Source of the DNA: Arthrobacter sp. M4
Lineage (GTDB): Bacteria > Actinomycetota > Actinomycetes > Actinomycetales > Micrococcaceae
Reading direction: 5' to 3'
Assembly: GCF_020251205.1 (NCBI RefSeq)
Contig: NZ_JAIWYX010000011.1
Location: forward strand, 35,541 to 99,540
Length of the DNA: 64,000 bases
Shown: one piece after another, positions 41,735-50,220 of the stretch
Numbering within the stretch: the stretch's first letter is position 1
Layout: each line of letters begins with the position of its first letter
The notes under the pieces: model-generated
Told to the model about the DNA's origin: nothing
The model's input: the letters and a program-made list of their open reading frames with translations, nothing else
Database searches by the model: none
Made by a program: the position numbers and the translations under genes

Positions 41735-44700
41735 CTACGTGGCGGGCGCGGCCTCTTTTGCGGCCTTGCTGCTTTCCACCGTCCGTGGACCCGACCACGG
41801 CGTTACGGGGTTGCCCATCCAGTACGTTCCTGAGGGGACCGTTTCACCGCGCATCACTAGTGACGCCGGTCCCACAGTGGCGCCGGCACTGATTTCTGCC
41901 TTGGGCAGGATGACCCCATGGGGACCGATGGTTGCACCGTCCTCCAGCACAACTGTGTCAATACTCATGACACGGTCGTGGAATAGGTGGGTCTGCACAA
42001 CGCAGCCCCGGTTGACGGTTGAGCTTTCCCCGAGGGTTACCAGGTCAGCCTCTGGAAGCCAATAGCTTTCGCACCATGTGCCACGGCCTATCCGGGCGCC
42101 CAGGGCACGGAGCCACAGAATTAGCGCTGGTGTTCCAGAGGCAGCCCGGGCGAACCACGGCGCGGAAACCATCTCTATGAACGAGTCCACCACTTCGTTC
42201 CTCCAGATGAAGGAACTCCAGAGAGGGTGCTCCCCTGCAGAGATCCGACCCACCAGGATCCACTTCGCGGCCACGGCGCTTCCCGAGGCAGCTGCACCGG
42301 CGGCCATCATCACCAGGCCGCCCAGCAGCGCGGCGACCCAGTATCCGGCGCCGGAGGCGATCCAATCAAGTCCGAGTACCACGCCGAATGCAACGGCCAC
42401 CGTGAGGATGACTGGAATCATTCGGCAGAGCTCCCACAACGCCCTGGCAGTCTTGAGCGACGCTGGCGGGTTGAAAGTGCGGCTCTGGTCGGATTCCACG
42501 GCAGTGCGCCGCAGCCTCACGGGTGGGCTGCCCAGCCAGGACGTTCCCGCTTTGGCCTTTTGCGGCGTGGCAGACAGCACGGCAACGAGTGAGTTCTTGG
42601 GTACGCTGCGGCCGGCAGCAGTCATGCCCGAGTTCCCCAGGAAGGACCGTTTGCCGATTTTTGCGGGGGCGATTTTCATCCAGCCGCCGCCGAGTTCGTA
42701 GGAGGCAACCATGGTGTCGTCGGCCAGGAAGGCTCCGTCGCCGATGGTTGTCATGCGGGGGAGGAGAAGCACCGTGGAGATTTCGACGTTCTTGCCCACT
42801 TTGGCCCCAAGCAAGCGGAGCCAGGCAGGAGTGAAGAGGCTTGCGTAGATGGGGAAGAGGAGGTCCCGGGCAAGGTCCAGGACGCGCTCCGTGGCCCAGA
42901 CCTGCCACCCGACGCGGCTGCGAACACGATGGTAGCCTTCCCGCACGCCGATGCCGAGCAGCCTGGTGGCCAGGACAACGAGGAACATGTTGGTCAGGAA
43001 CCAGGCCAGGGCGGCCAGCGGAAGTGCCAGGAGCACTTGCGGCAGGGCGCTGTGCAGCGACGTCTGACCGGCAATAAAAGGAACGACGACGGTGCACGCC
43101 ACCGCCGCTGAAAGCAGCGGCAGCAGGGCCAGGACAGCGGAAGCCGACGCGAACGCTGCGAACCACAGGCGGGCAGCGAATGACCCCGTTGCTGGAGCCT
43201 CCGGCCAGCTCGGCTTTGCCTTTCCGCGTCGCTCTGCCGGGGACCCTGCCACGAAGTGGCCGGACTTCACCTTGCCATGGACGGCGGACCCGGCATCCAC
43301 TTGGGCCCCGGCGCCTATGCTGACACCGGGCATCAGTGTGCTCCGTGCGCCCACCGTTGCGCCCGCGCCTACGTGGATGGATCCGATGTGCACTTTGTCG
43401 CCGTCGATCCACCAGCCGGACAGATCCACCTCAGGCTCGATGCTGGCGCCGCTGCCCAGGGAAAGAAGGCCGGTTACGGGCGGGAGTGAGTGCAGGTGGA
43501 CGTCCCTGCCTACCTTCGCGCCGAGGGCACGTGCGTAGTAAGGCACCCAGGGTGCACTTGCCAGCCCTACGGCGCCAGCCATGTCCTGGATTTTCTCGGC
43601 GAGCCACAGCCGCATGTGCACTGTTCCGGAACGTGGGTACGTTCCGGGCCGGATGCCGCGCAGCAGCAGTCGCGCCGCGGCAACGGAGAGGGCCATTCGG
43701 CCAAGCGGACTGACGAAGACCAGCCAGGATGCGCCGATCCACCACCAAGACACGGTAGGGGCTGCCGTGAAACCGGCAAAGTCTGCCAATAGCCGGTTGG
43801 CTGCCATAACAAAGGTCAACCAGCGCATGGCCACGAGTACGTTGAGCGGGATGCTCAGGAGAGTCTGGGAGATCTGTGACCGGCGAGTGGTCGGTCTGAC
43901 GGTGCGCTCCGCCGCGGGTTTGGCCTCGGCACCTTCGGGAAGCGACTGGCGTGCGGCCTCGATGAGGGCACCAACCCGCGGCGTGGCGTAAATCTCGGCC
44001 ACGGTGATGGTGGGGTAACGGACGCGGAGGGCTGACACGAGTTGAGCCGCCGCCAGCGAGCCGCCGCCGTAGGCGAAGAAGTCGGCGTCAAGTGAGCTGA
44101 CTGAAGCACCCAGCACGGACTCCCACTGGTCGACAATCCACTGGGCGTCCTCGGGCAGGTTGAGCGGGGCGGCGTCAGCCTCTGCGGCGAAAGCTCCGGG
44201 GAGCGGCCATGGCAAGGCGTGCCGGTCGACTTTTCCGCTGGTCTTCGTGGGCAGCGAGTCCGTCACGGTCAGCAAGGGAATGAGTGGCGCCGGAAGGGTG
44301 TTGCCCAAAAGGTTTCGTGCCACTTCGAGGTCCAGTTCGCCACCGTCAGACAGAACGAGGTAGCCCACCAGAATCTGGTTGCCGGCGGCCGTTGTCTGGA
44401 CCGCTGCGGCGGCGCCCGCAACGCCCGGCAATGCCTGGAGGGCTGCGTCGATTTCGCCGAGTTCAATCCGACGTCCGCCCAGTTTGACCTGGTCATCGGC
44501 GCGGCCCATGAACACTAGGCCGTCCGGGTCGAAGCGGACCAGGTCACCCGAGCGATACGCCCTCTGCCAGCCAAGGGTTGGCATCGGAGCATACTTTTCC
44601 GCGTCCTTGGCGGGGTCGAGGTATCTAGCCAGGCCAACGCCGCCGATGATCAGTTCCCCGATGCCGCCTTCCGGGACGGGGACGCCGTCGGAATCCACCA

Positions 44701-45721
44701 CCGCAAGGTCCCAGCCATCCAGGGGGAAGCCGATCCGAACGGGTCCGGGGCCGCCCAACGGAGCAGCGCAGGCCACGACAGTCGCTTCGGTGGGCCCGTA
44801 AGTGTTCCACACCTCGCGGCCGTCCACGGCCAATCGGGCGGCAAGCTCGGGCGGACAGGCTTCGCCGCCGAAGATGAGCAGCCGGACGTTTTCCAGCGCT
44901 TCAGTCGGCCACAAGGCGGCGAGGGTCGGGACGGTGGAAACGGCTGTGATGCCGTGGTTGATGAGCCATGGGCCCAGGTCCATCCCGGTTCTCACCAGCG
45001 AGCGTGGAGCAGGCACCAGGCAGGCTCCGTGTCGCCATGCGAGCCACATCTCTTCGCAGGAGGCATCGAAGGCCACCGAGAGCCCTGCAAGTACGCGGTC
45101 CTGGGTGCCAAGTGGCTCTTGTTGAAGGAACAGGCGTGCTTCAGCGTCCACAAAGGCCGCGGCAGAGCGGTGCCGCACGGCCACGCCCTTGGGTGTTCCG
45201 GTGGATCCGGAGGTGAAGATGATCCAGGCGTCGTCTCCTACGTGGGGCTGCCGCGGCTCGGAGTGCGGCGAGTCCAGCGGCACAAGTGGCCGTATCGCCA
45301 GGCCTGCCCCGACCACCGCGGAAACACCAGCTTCCCCGAAGACCAGGCGGGCGCGTTCGTCCGGGTCGTCCGCGTCGACCGGAACGTAGGCCGCCCCCAC
45401 CCGGAGGATGGCCAAAATGGCAATGTACAGCTCGGTGGTTCCCGAGGGGATCCGGACACCGATTCGGTGGCCGGCGCCAAGGCCTGCCCGGTGCAGATGC
45501 ACCGCCATCTTGCGGACTGCGGCCACGAGCTCGGCATAGCTGAGCGAATGGTGGCCGTCGTCCAACGCCGATGCTTCAGGGAACAGCCGGGCTGTCTCAT
45601 CCAGAATGTCAATCAGCGTACGGGCGGGCGGTGCTGCTTCGGCGCCGGGAAGTTGGGGCGCGTGGACGGTGGCCGCGCTGGAGGCAGGCAGCGGATCACC
45701 AAGTTCGGGGTGCTGTGTCAC
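41735..45721 (-). CDS. Pls/PosA-type membrane-bound nonribosomal peptide synthetase
   Basis: A 1,328-residue single-module synthetase. The adenylation domain (about residues 35-510) has IIFTSGSTGTPKG (A3), FDASCEEMW, NTYGPTEATV and YRSGDLVRFDPDG. The carrier domain has Ser555 in FFAYGGGSLAAAQ. There is no condensation or thioesterase domain. Instead come about six membrane spans interleaved with three left-handed beta-helix (hexapeptide) domains near residues 720-840, 940-1050 and 1200-1310. This is the architecture of epsilon-poly-L-lysine synthetase, which joins amino acids by isopeptide bonds and sets chain length. The amino acid is not predictable here. The start GTG is at 45721. The protein sits in the cytoplasmic membrane. 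A phosphopantetheinyl transferase and an M1 peptidase are neighbours. Confidence 0.92.
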   Translation of the reverse strand: MTQHPELGDPLPASSAATVHAPQLPGAEAAPPARTLIDILDETARLFPEASALDDGHHSLSYAELVAAVRKMAVHLHRAGLGAGHRIGVRIPSGTTELYIAILAILRVGAAYVPVDADDPDERARLVFGEAGVSAVVGAGLAIRPLVPLDSPHSEPRQPHVGDDAWIIFTSGSTGTPKGVAVRHRSAAAFVDAEARLFLQQEPLGTQDRVLAGLSVAFDASCEEMWLAWRHGACLVPAPRSLVRTGMDLGPWLINHGITAVSTVPTLAALWPTEALENVRLLIFGGEACPPELAARLAVDGREVWNTYGPTEATVVACAAPLGGPGPVRIGFPLDGWDLAVVDSDGVPVPEGGIGELIIGGVGLARYLDPAKDAEKYAPMPTLGWQRAYRSGDLVRFDPDGLVFMGRADDQVKLGGRRIELGEIDAALQALPGVAGAAAAVQTTAAGNQILVGYLVLSDGGELDLEVARNLLGNTLPAPLIPLLTVTDSLPTKTSGKVDRHALPWPLPGAFAAEADAAPLNLPEDAQWIVDQWESVLGASVSSLDADFFAYGGGSLAAAQLVSALRVRYPTITVAEIYATPRVGALIEAARQSLPEGAEAKPAAERTVRPTTRRSQISQTLLSIPLNVLVAMRWLTFVMAANRLLADFAGFTAAPTVSWWWIGASWLVFVSPLGRMALSVAAARLLLRGIRPGTYPRSGTVHMRLWLAEKIQDMAGAVGLASAPWVPYYARALGAKVGRDVHLHSLPPVTGLLSLGSGASIEPEVDLSGWWIDGDKVHIGSIHVGAGATVGARSTLMPGVSIGAGAQVDAGSAVHGKVKSGHFVAGSPAERRGKAKPSWPEAPATGSFAARLWFAAFASASAVLALLPLLSAAVACTVVVPFIAGQTSLHSALPQVLLALPLAALAWFLTNMFLVVLATRLLGIGVREGYHRVRSRVGWQVWATERVLDLARDLLFPIYASLFTPAWLRLLGAKVGKNVEISTVLLLPRMTTIGDGAFLADDTMVASYELGGGWMKIAPAKIGKRSFLGNSGMTAAGRSVPKNSLVAVLSATPQKAKAGTSWLGSPPVRLRRTAVESDQSRTFNPPASLKTARALWELCRMIPVILTVAVAFGVVLGLDWIASGAGYWVAALLGGLVMMAAGAAASGSAVAAKWILVGRISAGEHPLWSSFIWRNEVVDSFIEMVSAPWFARAASGTPALILWLRALGARIGRGTWCESYWLPEADLVTLGESSTVNRGCVVQTHLFHDRVMSIDTVVLEDGATIGPHGVILPKAEISAGATVGPASLVMRGETVPSGTYWMGNPVTPWSGPRTVESSKAAKEAAPAT

Positions 45722-45778
45722 GTCTCAATCATTTCGAAGACAGGTGAACGGTCTGTGTCCTGGGATGCTTTACGTCCA

Positions 45779-45805
45779 CCAAAATCTGGATCCATCAAAT
45801 TTTGG
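45779..45805. promoter_or_regulatory. Inverted repeat upstream of the Pls-type gene
   Basis: CCAAAAT and ATTTTGG flank a 13-base spacer, 58 bp before the synthetase start and in AT-rich sequence. It may be an operator or 5' hairpin. A GC palindrome CCGGGCCCGG (45808-45817) follows. Confidence 0.4.
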
Positions 45806-45859
45806 ACCCGGGCCCGGCTTTTCCACTAGGGCTACCAGAAGGTTTATGGCGTATTTCCG

Positions 45860-46825
45860 TTAGGGGATAAGCAATACTTTGCCTGTGGTCCGGCGTCCTT
45901 CAAGGTCCCTGTGTGCCTGTGCTGCCTCGCGGAGGGAGTACGTGGCGCCGATCCGGACCTTGAGTGAGCCGTTGGCTGCTGCTTCGAAGATCTCCGTGGC
46001 GCGCCAGTGCCTTTCCCGGGCGTTGAGCAGGAAATGGCCCAGGCTGGGCCGTGTCAGGGTCAAAGAGCCTGCAGCGTTGAGCTTCTGTGGATCCAGCGGT
46101 GGCACCGGTCCGGAGGCAGCGCCGAAGAGCACCAGCGTTCCGCGCGTGCGAAGGCTCGACATGGAGCCGTCGAATGTTGCCTTTCCGACGCCGTCATAAA
46201 CCACGTTGACGCCCTCGCCATGGGTCAGTTCCCTCACCTTGTGCGGGAATCCCGCGTAGGGCAACACATCGTCGGCTCCGGCTGCGCGGGCCAGTTCCGC
46301 CTTTTCGTCGTTGGAGACAGTAGTGATGACCCGGGCCCCGCGGGCTTTCAGGAGCTGGATGAGGAGGAGCCCCACACCGCCGGCTCCAGCGTGGGTCAGC
46401 ACTGTATGCCCGGGTTCCACGCGGAATGACGAGTTGATCAAGTAATGGGCCGTCATGCCCTGCAGCGGCAGCGCCGCGGCCGTGTGGTCGTCCACTCCGT
46501 CCGGCACGCGGATCGCCTTTTCTGCCGCCACCAAGGTGTGGGAGGCATATGTGTGGGAACCTTCGCCGGTTGCCACCCGGTCGCCCACAGCAAAATCGAC
46601 CACGCCATCGCCGACGGCCTCCACGGTGCCGGCCGCCTCGGCCCCCGGCACGAAGGGGTACTGGACCTTATAGAGACCGCTGCGCTGGTAGGTCTCAATG
46701 AAGTTGACGCCTGTCGCCGAGACCCTGACGAGCAGTTCGCCCGGACCGGGTTCCGGCGTCTCAAGCTCAACGGCCTCGAGGACCTCCGGCCCTCCCGCTT
46801 GCGGGGCAATGATGGCGTGAGTCAT
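45860..46825 (-). CDS. NADPH:quinone oxidoreductase (zeta-crystallin-like MDR)
   Basis: A 321-residue medium-chain dehydrogenase/reductase. GVNFIETYQRSGLYKV and the nucleotide-binding block HAGAGGVGLLLIQLLKARGA are typical of quinone oxidoreductase; the structural-zinc Cys set of alcohol dehydrogenases is absent. The ATG follows AAGGAGA. It precedes the Pls-type synthetase on the same strand by 138 bp, but with a palindrome between, so a shared transcript is uncertain. Quinone or enal reduction is likely. Confidence 0.88.
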   Translation of the reverse strand: MTHAIIAPQAGGPEVLEAVELETPEPGPGELLVRVSATGVNFIETYQRSGLYKVQYPFVPGAEAAGTVEAVGDGVVDFAVGDRVATGEGSHTYASHTLVAAEKAIRVPDGVDDHTAAALPLQGMTAHYLINSSFRVEPGHTVLTHAGAGGVGLLLIQLLKARGARVITTVSNDEKAELARAAGADDVLPYAGFPHKVRELTHGEGVNVVYDGVGKATFDGSMSSLRTRGTLVLFGAASGPVPPLDPQKLNAAGSLTLTRPSLGHFLLNARERHWRATEIFEAAANGSLKVRIGATYSLREAAQAHRDLEGRRTTGKVLLIP

Positions 46826-46992
46826 GGTTCTCCTTCCCCAGGTCGTGGATCCGGCCTGGTCTCCTTGACCATCCTAGGGATAGCCCGTGACGGATTCCGG
46901 GAGCGGCATACCGCTCGACGCTGCGCTGGGGTGGGCAATCCGCGGCTAAGCCATGAGGGCGAACCTTTAGGGGCTGAGCCATTAGGCGCCGA

Positions 46993-47036
46993 GCATGCAT
47001 AAATATCGGCAAGAATGAATATTCTTGCTGTATAGT
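46993..47036 (+). promoter_or_regulatory. argC operator-promoter (ARG boxes and -10)
   Basis: Two AT-rich 18-bp half-palindromes lie in tandem, near 46993-47010 and 47013-47030. The second contains the near-perfect inverted repeat CAAGAAT-N4-ATTCTTG (47010-47027). They abut the -10 TATAGT (47031-47036), whose end is 7 bases before the argC ATG. ArgR binding here would block RNA polymerase, and the transcript would be leaderless. The repressor gene argR is in the same operon. Confidence 0.7.
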
Positions 47037-47043
47037 TCTAGCC

Positions 47044-48075
47044 ATGACTATTTCTGTTGCCGTTTCCGGGGCCAGCGGCTACGCCGGGGGCGAGGTGCTG
47101 CGCCTCCTGTCCGGGCATCCCAATGTCACCATCGGCGCCATTACGGCACACAGCAACGCCGGTTCCAGACTAGGCGAGTTGCAGCCGCATCTCCATGGCT
47201 TGTCCAGCCGGATTCTCGAAGACACCTCGGTGGAGAACCTCGCGGGTCACGACGTTGTGTTCCTCGCGCTGCCCCATGGCGCTTCGGCCGAGATTGCTGC
47301 CCAGCTCTCGGAGGGAACCGTGGTGATCGACGCCGGCGCTGACCACCGCCTCGAAGACCCCGCTGCCTGGGAGAAGTTCTACGGCTCTGCCCATGCCGGG
47401 ACATGGCCCTACGGGCTTCCCGAACTTCCAGGCCAGCGCGACGCCCTCAAGGGCGCCAAGCGCATCGCCGTACCAGGCTGCTACCCGACGTCGGCCCTGC
47501 TCGCCTTGACGCCCGGCTTCGCGGCAGGGCTCTTGGCCCCCGACGACGTCGTAATCGTTTCGGCCTCCGGCACCTCCGGCGCGGGCAAAGCGGCCAAGGT
47601 CAACCTGATCGGCTCAGAGGTCATGGGCTCGATGAGCCCCTACGGCGTGGGTGGCGGACACCGCCACACCCCGGAGATCGAGCAGGGCTTGTCCAAGGCG
47701 GCAGGCGAGTCGGTGACCGTGTCTTTCACGCCGACCCTTGCCCCGATGGCTCGTGGCATCCTGACGACGGCGACGGCGAAAGTCCGGGACGGCGTCGGCG
47801 TCACCGAACTGCGGCGCGCCTGGGCGGAGGCCTACGACGATGAGCCGTTCGTGCACTTGCTGCCCGAAGGGCAATGGCCTGCCACCAAGGCCGTGATGGG
47901 ATCCAACCACGCTGTGATGCAGCTCGCGTTCGACCAGCACACCGGTCGGGTCATCGTCACGTGTGCCATCGACAATTTGACCAAGGGCACCGCAGGCGGT
48001 GCCGTGCAGTCCATGAACATCGCCCTCGGCCTGGACGAAACCGCCGGCCTGAACTTCCAGGGAGTCGCACCGTGA
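47044..48075 (+). CDS. argC: N-acetyl-gamma-glutamyl-phosphate reductase
   Basis: A 343-residue NADPH-dependent reductase, step 3 of arginine synthesis. The catalytic Cys is in VPGCYPTSALLAL, and the dinucleotide motif is GASGYAGGEVLRLL. It is the first gene of a complete arg operon and its promoter carries ARG boxes. The stop overlaps the argJ GTG. Confidence 0.97.
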   Translation: MTISVAVSGASGYAGGEVLRLLSGHPNVTIGAITAHSNAGSRLGELQPHLHGLSSRILEDTSVENLAGHDVVFLALPHGASAEIAAQLSEGTVVIDAGADHRLEDPAAWEKFYGSAHAGTWPYGLPELPGQRDALKGAKRIAVPGCYPTSALLALTPGFAAGLLAPDDVVIVSASGTSGAGKAAKVNLIGSEVMGSMSPYGVGGGHRHTPEIEQGLSKAAGESVTVSFTPTLAPMARGILTTATAKVRDGVGVTELRRAWAEAYDDEPFVHLLPEGQWPATKAVMGSNHAVMQLAFDQHTGRVIVTCAIDNLTKGTAGGAVQSMNIALGLDETAGLNFQGVAP

Positions 48076-49238
48076 CCATTACAACCCCCAAGGGCTTCCG
48101 TGCCTCAGGCGTGAAGGCAGGCATCAAGGCCGCAGGCAACCCGGATCTGGCACTCGTAGTCAACGACGGCCCCCTGAAAGCAGCAGCCGCGGTCTTCACC
48201 TCCAACCGCGTGGCCGCTGCGCCGGTGCATTGGTCCCGGCAGGTGGTCGCGGACGGAAGAGTCGACGCCGTGATCCTCAACTCCGGCGGAGCCAACGCCT
48301 GCACAGGCCCGCAGGGCTTCCAGAACACCCACGCCACAGCGGAGAAGGTGGCCGCCGTGCTCGGCCTGTCCGCGGGAGATGTTGTAGTCTGCTCCACCGG
48401 GCTGATCGGTGAGCAGCTGCCCATGGACAAGCTGTTGCCGGGCGTCGACGCTGCGGCGGAAGCGCTGTCCGTTGAAGGCGGGCCCGCTGCCGCTACGGCG
48501 ATCATGACCACGGATACCGTTGCCAAGCAGGCCGTCTTTACGGGCACTGACGCTGAAGGCACGGAGTTCACCGTGGGCGGCATCGCCAAGGGAGCCGGCA
48601 TGCTGGCACCGGGTCTCGCCACCATGCTCGTGGTCCTGACCACGGACGCCGAGGTTGAGCCAGAGCTCCTGGACGTCGTCCTGCGCGACGCCACCAGGGT
48701 CACCTTTGACCGCACCGATTCGGACGGCTGCATGTCAACCAACGACACCGTCGTGCTGCTGGCCTCCGGAGCTTCCGGTGCAGTACCCGACGCGGAGTCC
48801 CTCGGCGCGGGGGTCACGCAGGTATGTGCGGAGCTGGCACGAAAGCTCATCGGTGACGCCGAAGGAGCCAGCCACGATATCGCCATCCGTACTTTCAACG
48901 CGGCCAGCGAGCGTGACGCAGAGATCGTGGGCCGCGCCGTCGCACGTTCCAATCTGTTCAAGACCGCAATCTTCGGCAACGATCCCAACTGGGGCCGCGT
49001 CCTCTCTTCCGTTGGCACCACCGACGCGGTGTTCGAGCCAGACCAGCTGAATGTCACCATGAACGGCGTGCAGATCTGCCGGAACGGGGGCATCGGCGAG
49101 GACCGCAGCCTGGTCGACCTGAAGCAGCGCGAAGTCCTGGTGGAAATCGACCTGCAGGCGGGCGACGCCGAGGCCACCATTTGGACCAACGACCTCACCC
49201 ACGACTACGTCGAAGAAAACAGCGCGTACTCAAGCTGA
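48072..49238 (+). CDS. argJ: Bifunctional glutamate N-acetyltransferase/ornithine acetyltransferase
   Basis: A 388-residue Ntn-hydrolase that recycles the acetyl group from acetylornithine to glutamate, so the pathway is cyclic. Self-cleavage occurs before the Thr nucleophile in KGAGMLAPGLATMLV, near residue 180. The GTG at 48072 overlaps the argC stop; the longer upstream frame lies in argC. It is followed 10 bp later by argB. Confidence 0.96.
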   Translation: MTITTPKGFRASGVKAGIKAAGNPDLALVVNDGPLKAAAAVFTSNRVAAAPVHWSRQVVADGRVDAVILNSGGANACTGPQGFQNTHATAEKVAAVLGLSAGDVVVCSTGLIGEQLPMDKLLPGVDAAAEALSVEGGPAAATAIMTTDTVAKQAVFTGTDAEGTEFTVGGIAKGAGMLAPGLATMLVVLTTDAEVEPELLDVVLRDATRVTFDRTDSDGCMSTNDTVVLLASGASGAVPDAESLGAGVTQVCAELARKLIGDAEGASHDIAIRTFNAASERDAEIVGRAVARSNLFKTAIFGNDPNWGRVLSSVGTTDAVFEPDQLNVTMNGVQICRNGGIGEDRSLVDLKQREVLVEIDLQAGDAEATIWTNDLTHDYVEENSAYSS

Positions 49239-49248
49239 ACGGGAAACC

Positions 49249-50220
49249 ATGAGCACCCAGACCCGGGAAACAACCTCCATGGCGGACGCCCAGGCGAAGG
49301 CAAGCACCCTCATAGAGGCGCTGCCTTGGATCCAGCGCTTTGCCGGCACCACGATGGTGATCAAATACGGCGGAAACGCCATGGTCAATGACGAGCTCCG
49401 CCGTGCCTTCGCCGAGGACATCGTGTTCCTGCACCACGTTGGAATCCACCCCGTGGTGGTGCACGGCGGCGGCCCGCAGATCAACTCGATGCTCGGCAGG
49501 CTCGGCATCGAATCCGAATTCAAGGGCGGCCTGCGCGTCACCACACCGGAAGCCATGGACGTGGTCCGTATGGTGCTCACTGGACAGGTGGGCCGGGAAC
49601 TTGTCGGACTCATCAACTCCCATGGCCCGTATGCGGTCGGGATGTCCGGCGAAGACGGCGGCCTGCTCCGCGCGGTCCGGACGGGAACCATCGTTGACGG
49701 TAAGCCGGTAGACCTGGGCCTCGTGGGCGAGGTGGTCGGCGTAGACCCTGCGGGGATCGTGGACATCCTCGACGCCGGGCGCATCCCGGTGATTTCAACG
49801 GTCGCCCCGGAAATCACGGAGGACAGCGTGACGGCCACCTCCGGGGCACCCGCGGGCCACGGATTCCAGACCACGGGCCAGGTTCTGAACGTCAATGCCG
49901 ACACGGCGGCAGCCGCCGTCGCCTCCGCCCTGGGCGCGTCCAAGCTGGTGATCCTGACCGACGTCGAAGGTCTCTATGCCAATTGGCCGGACAAGTCGTC
50001 GCTGATCTCCTCCCTGACCGCCTCGGAGCTTCGGGAGATGCTCCCGCGCTTGGAGTCCGGCATGATCCCCAAGATGGCGGCGTGCCTGAAAGCTATCGAC
50101 GAGGGCGTGGAGCGCGCACACATCGTTGACGGACGCCTCCCGCACTCAATGCTGCTGGAAACCTTCACCACCGCCGGGATAGGCACACAGGTGGTCCCCG
50201 ACGAGGAAGTTGACGCATGA
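49249..50220 (+). CDS. argB: Acetylglutamate kinase
   Basis: A 323-residue amino-acid kinase that phosphorylates N-acetylglutamate; it is usually the arginine-feedback point. KYGGNAMVNDELR, VVHGGGPQI and ILTDVEGLY are the binding blocks. The N-terminal 30 residues carry the extra helix seen in arginine-inhibited hexameric forms, so feedback control is likely. The stop overlaps argD as ATGA. Confidence 0.97.
   Translation: MSTQTRETTSMADAQAKASTLIEALPWIQRFAGTTMVIKYGGNAMVNDELRRAFAEDIVFLHHVGIHPVVVHGGGPQINSMLGRLGIESEFKGGLRVTTPEAMDVVRMVLTGQVGRELVGLINSHGPYAVGMSGEDGGLLRAVRTGTIVDGKPVDLGLVGEVVGVDPAGIVDILDAGRIPVISTVAPEITEDSVTATSGAPAGHGFQTTGQVLNVNADTAAAAVASALGASKLVILTDVEGLYANWPDKSSLISSLTASELREMLPRLESGMIPKMAACLKAIDEGVERAHIVDGRLPHSMLLETFTTAGIGTQVVPDEEVDA

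Noticed and set aside
47957..49198. 413-residue open frame opposite argJ
   Set aside because: Ser/Arg-rich shadow of argJ.
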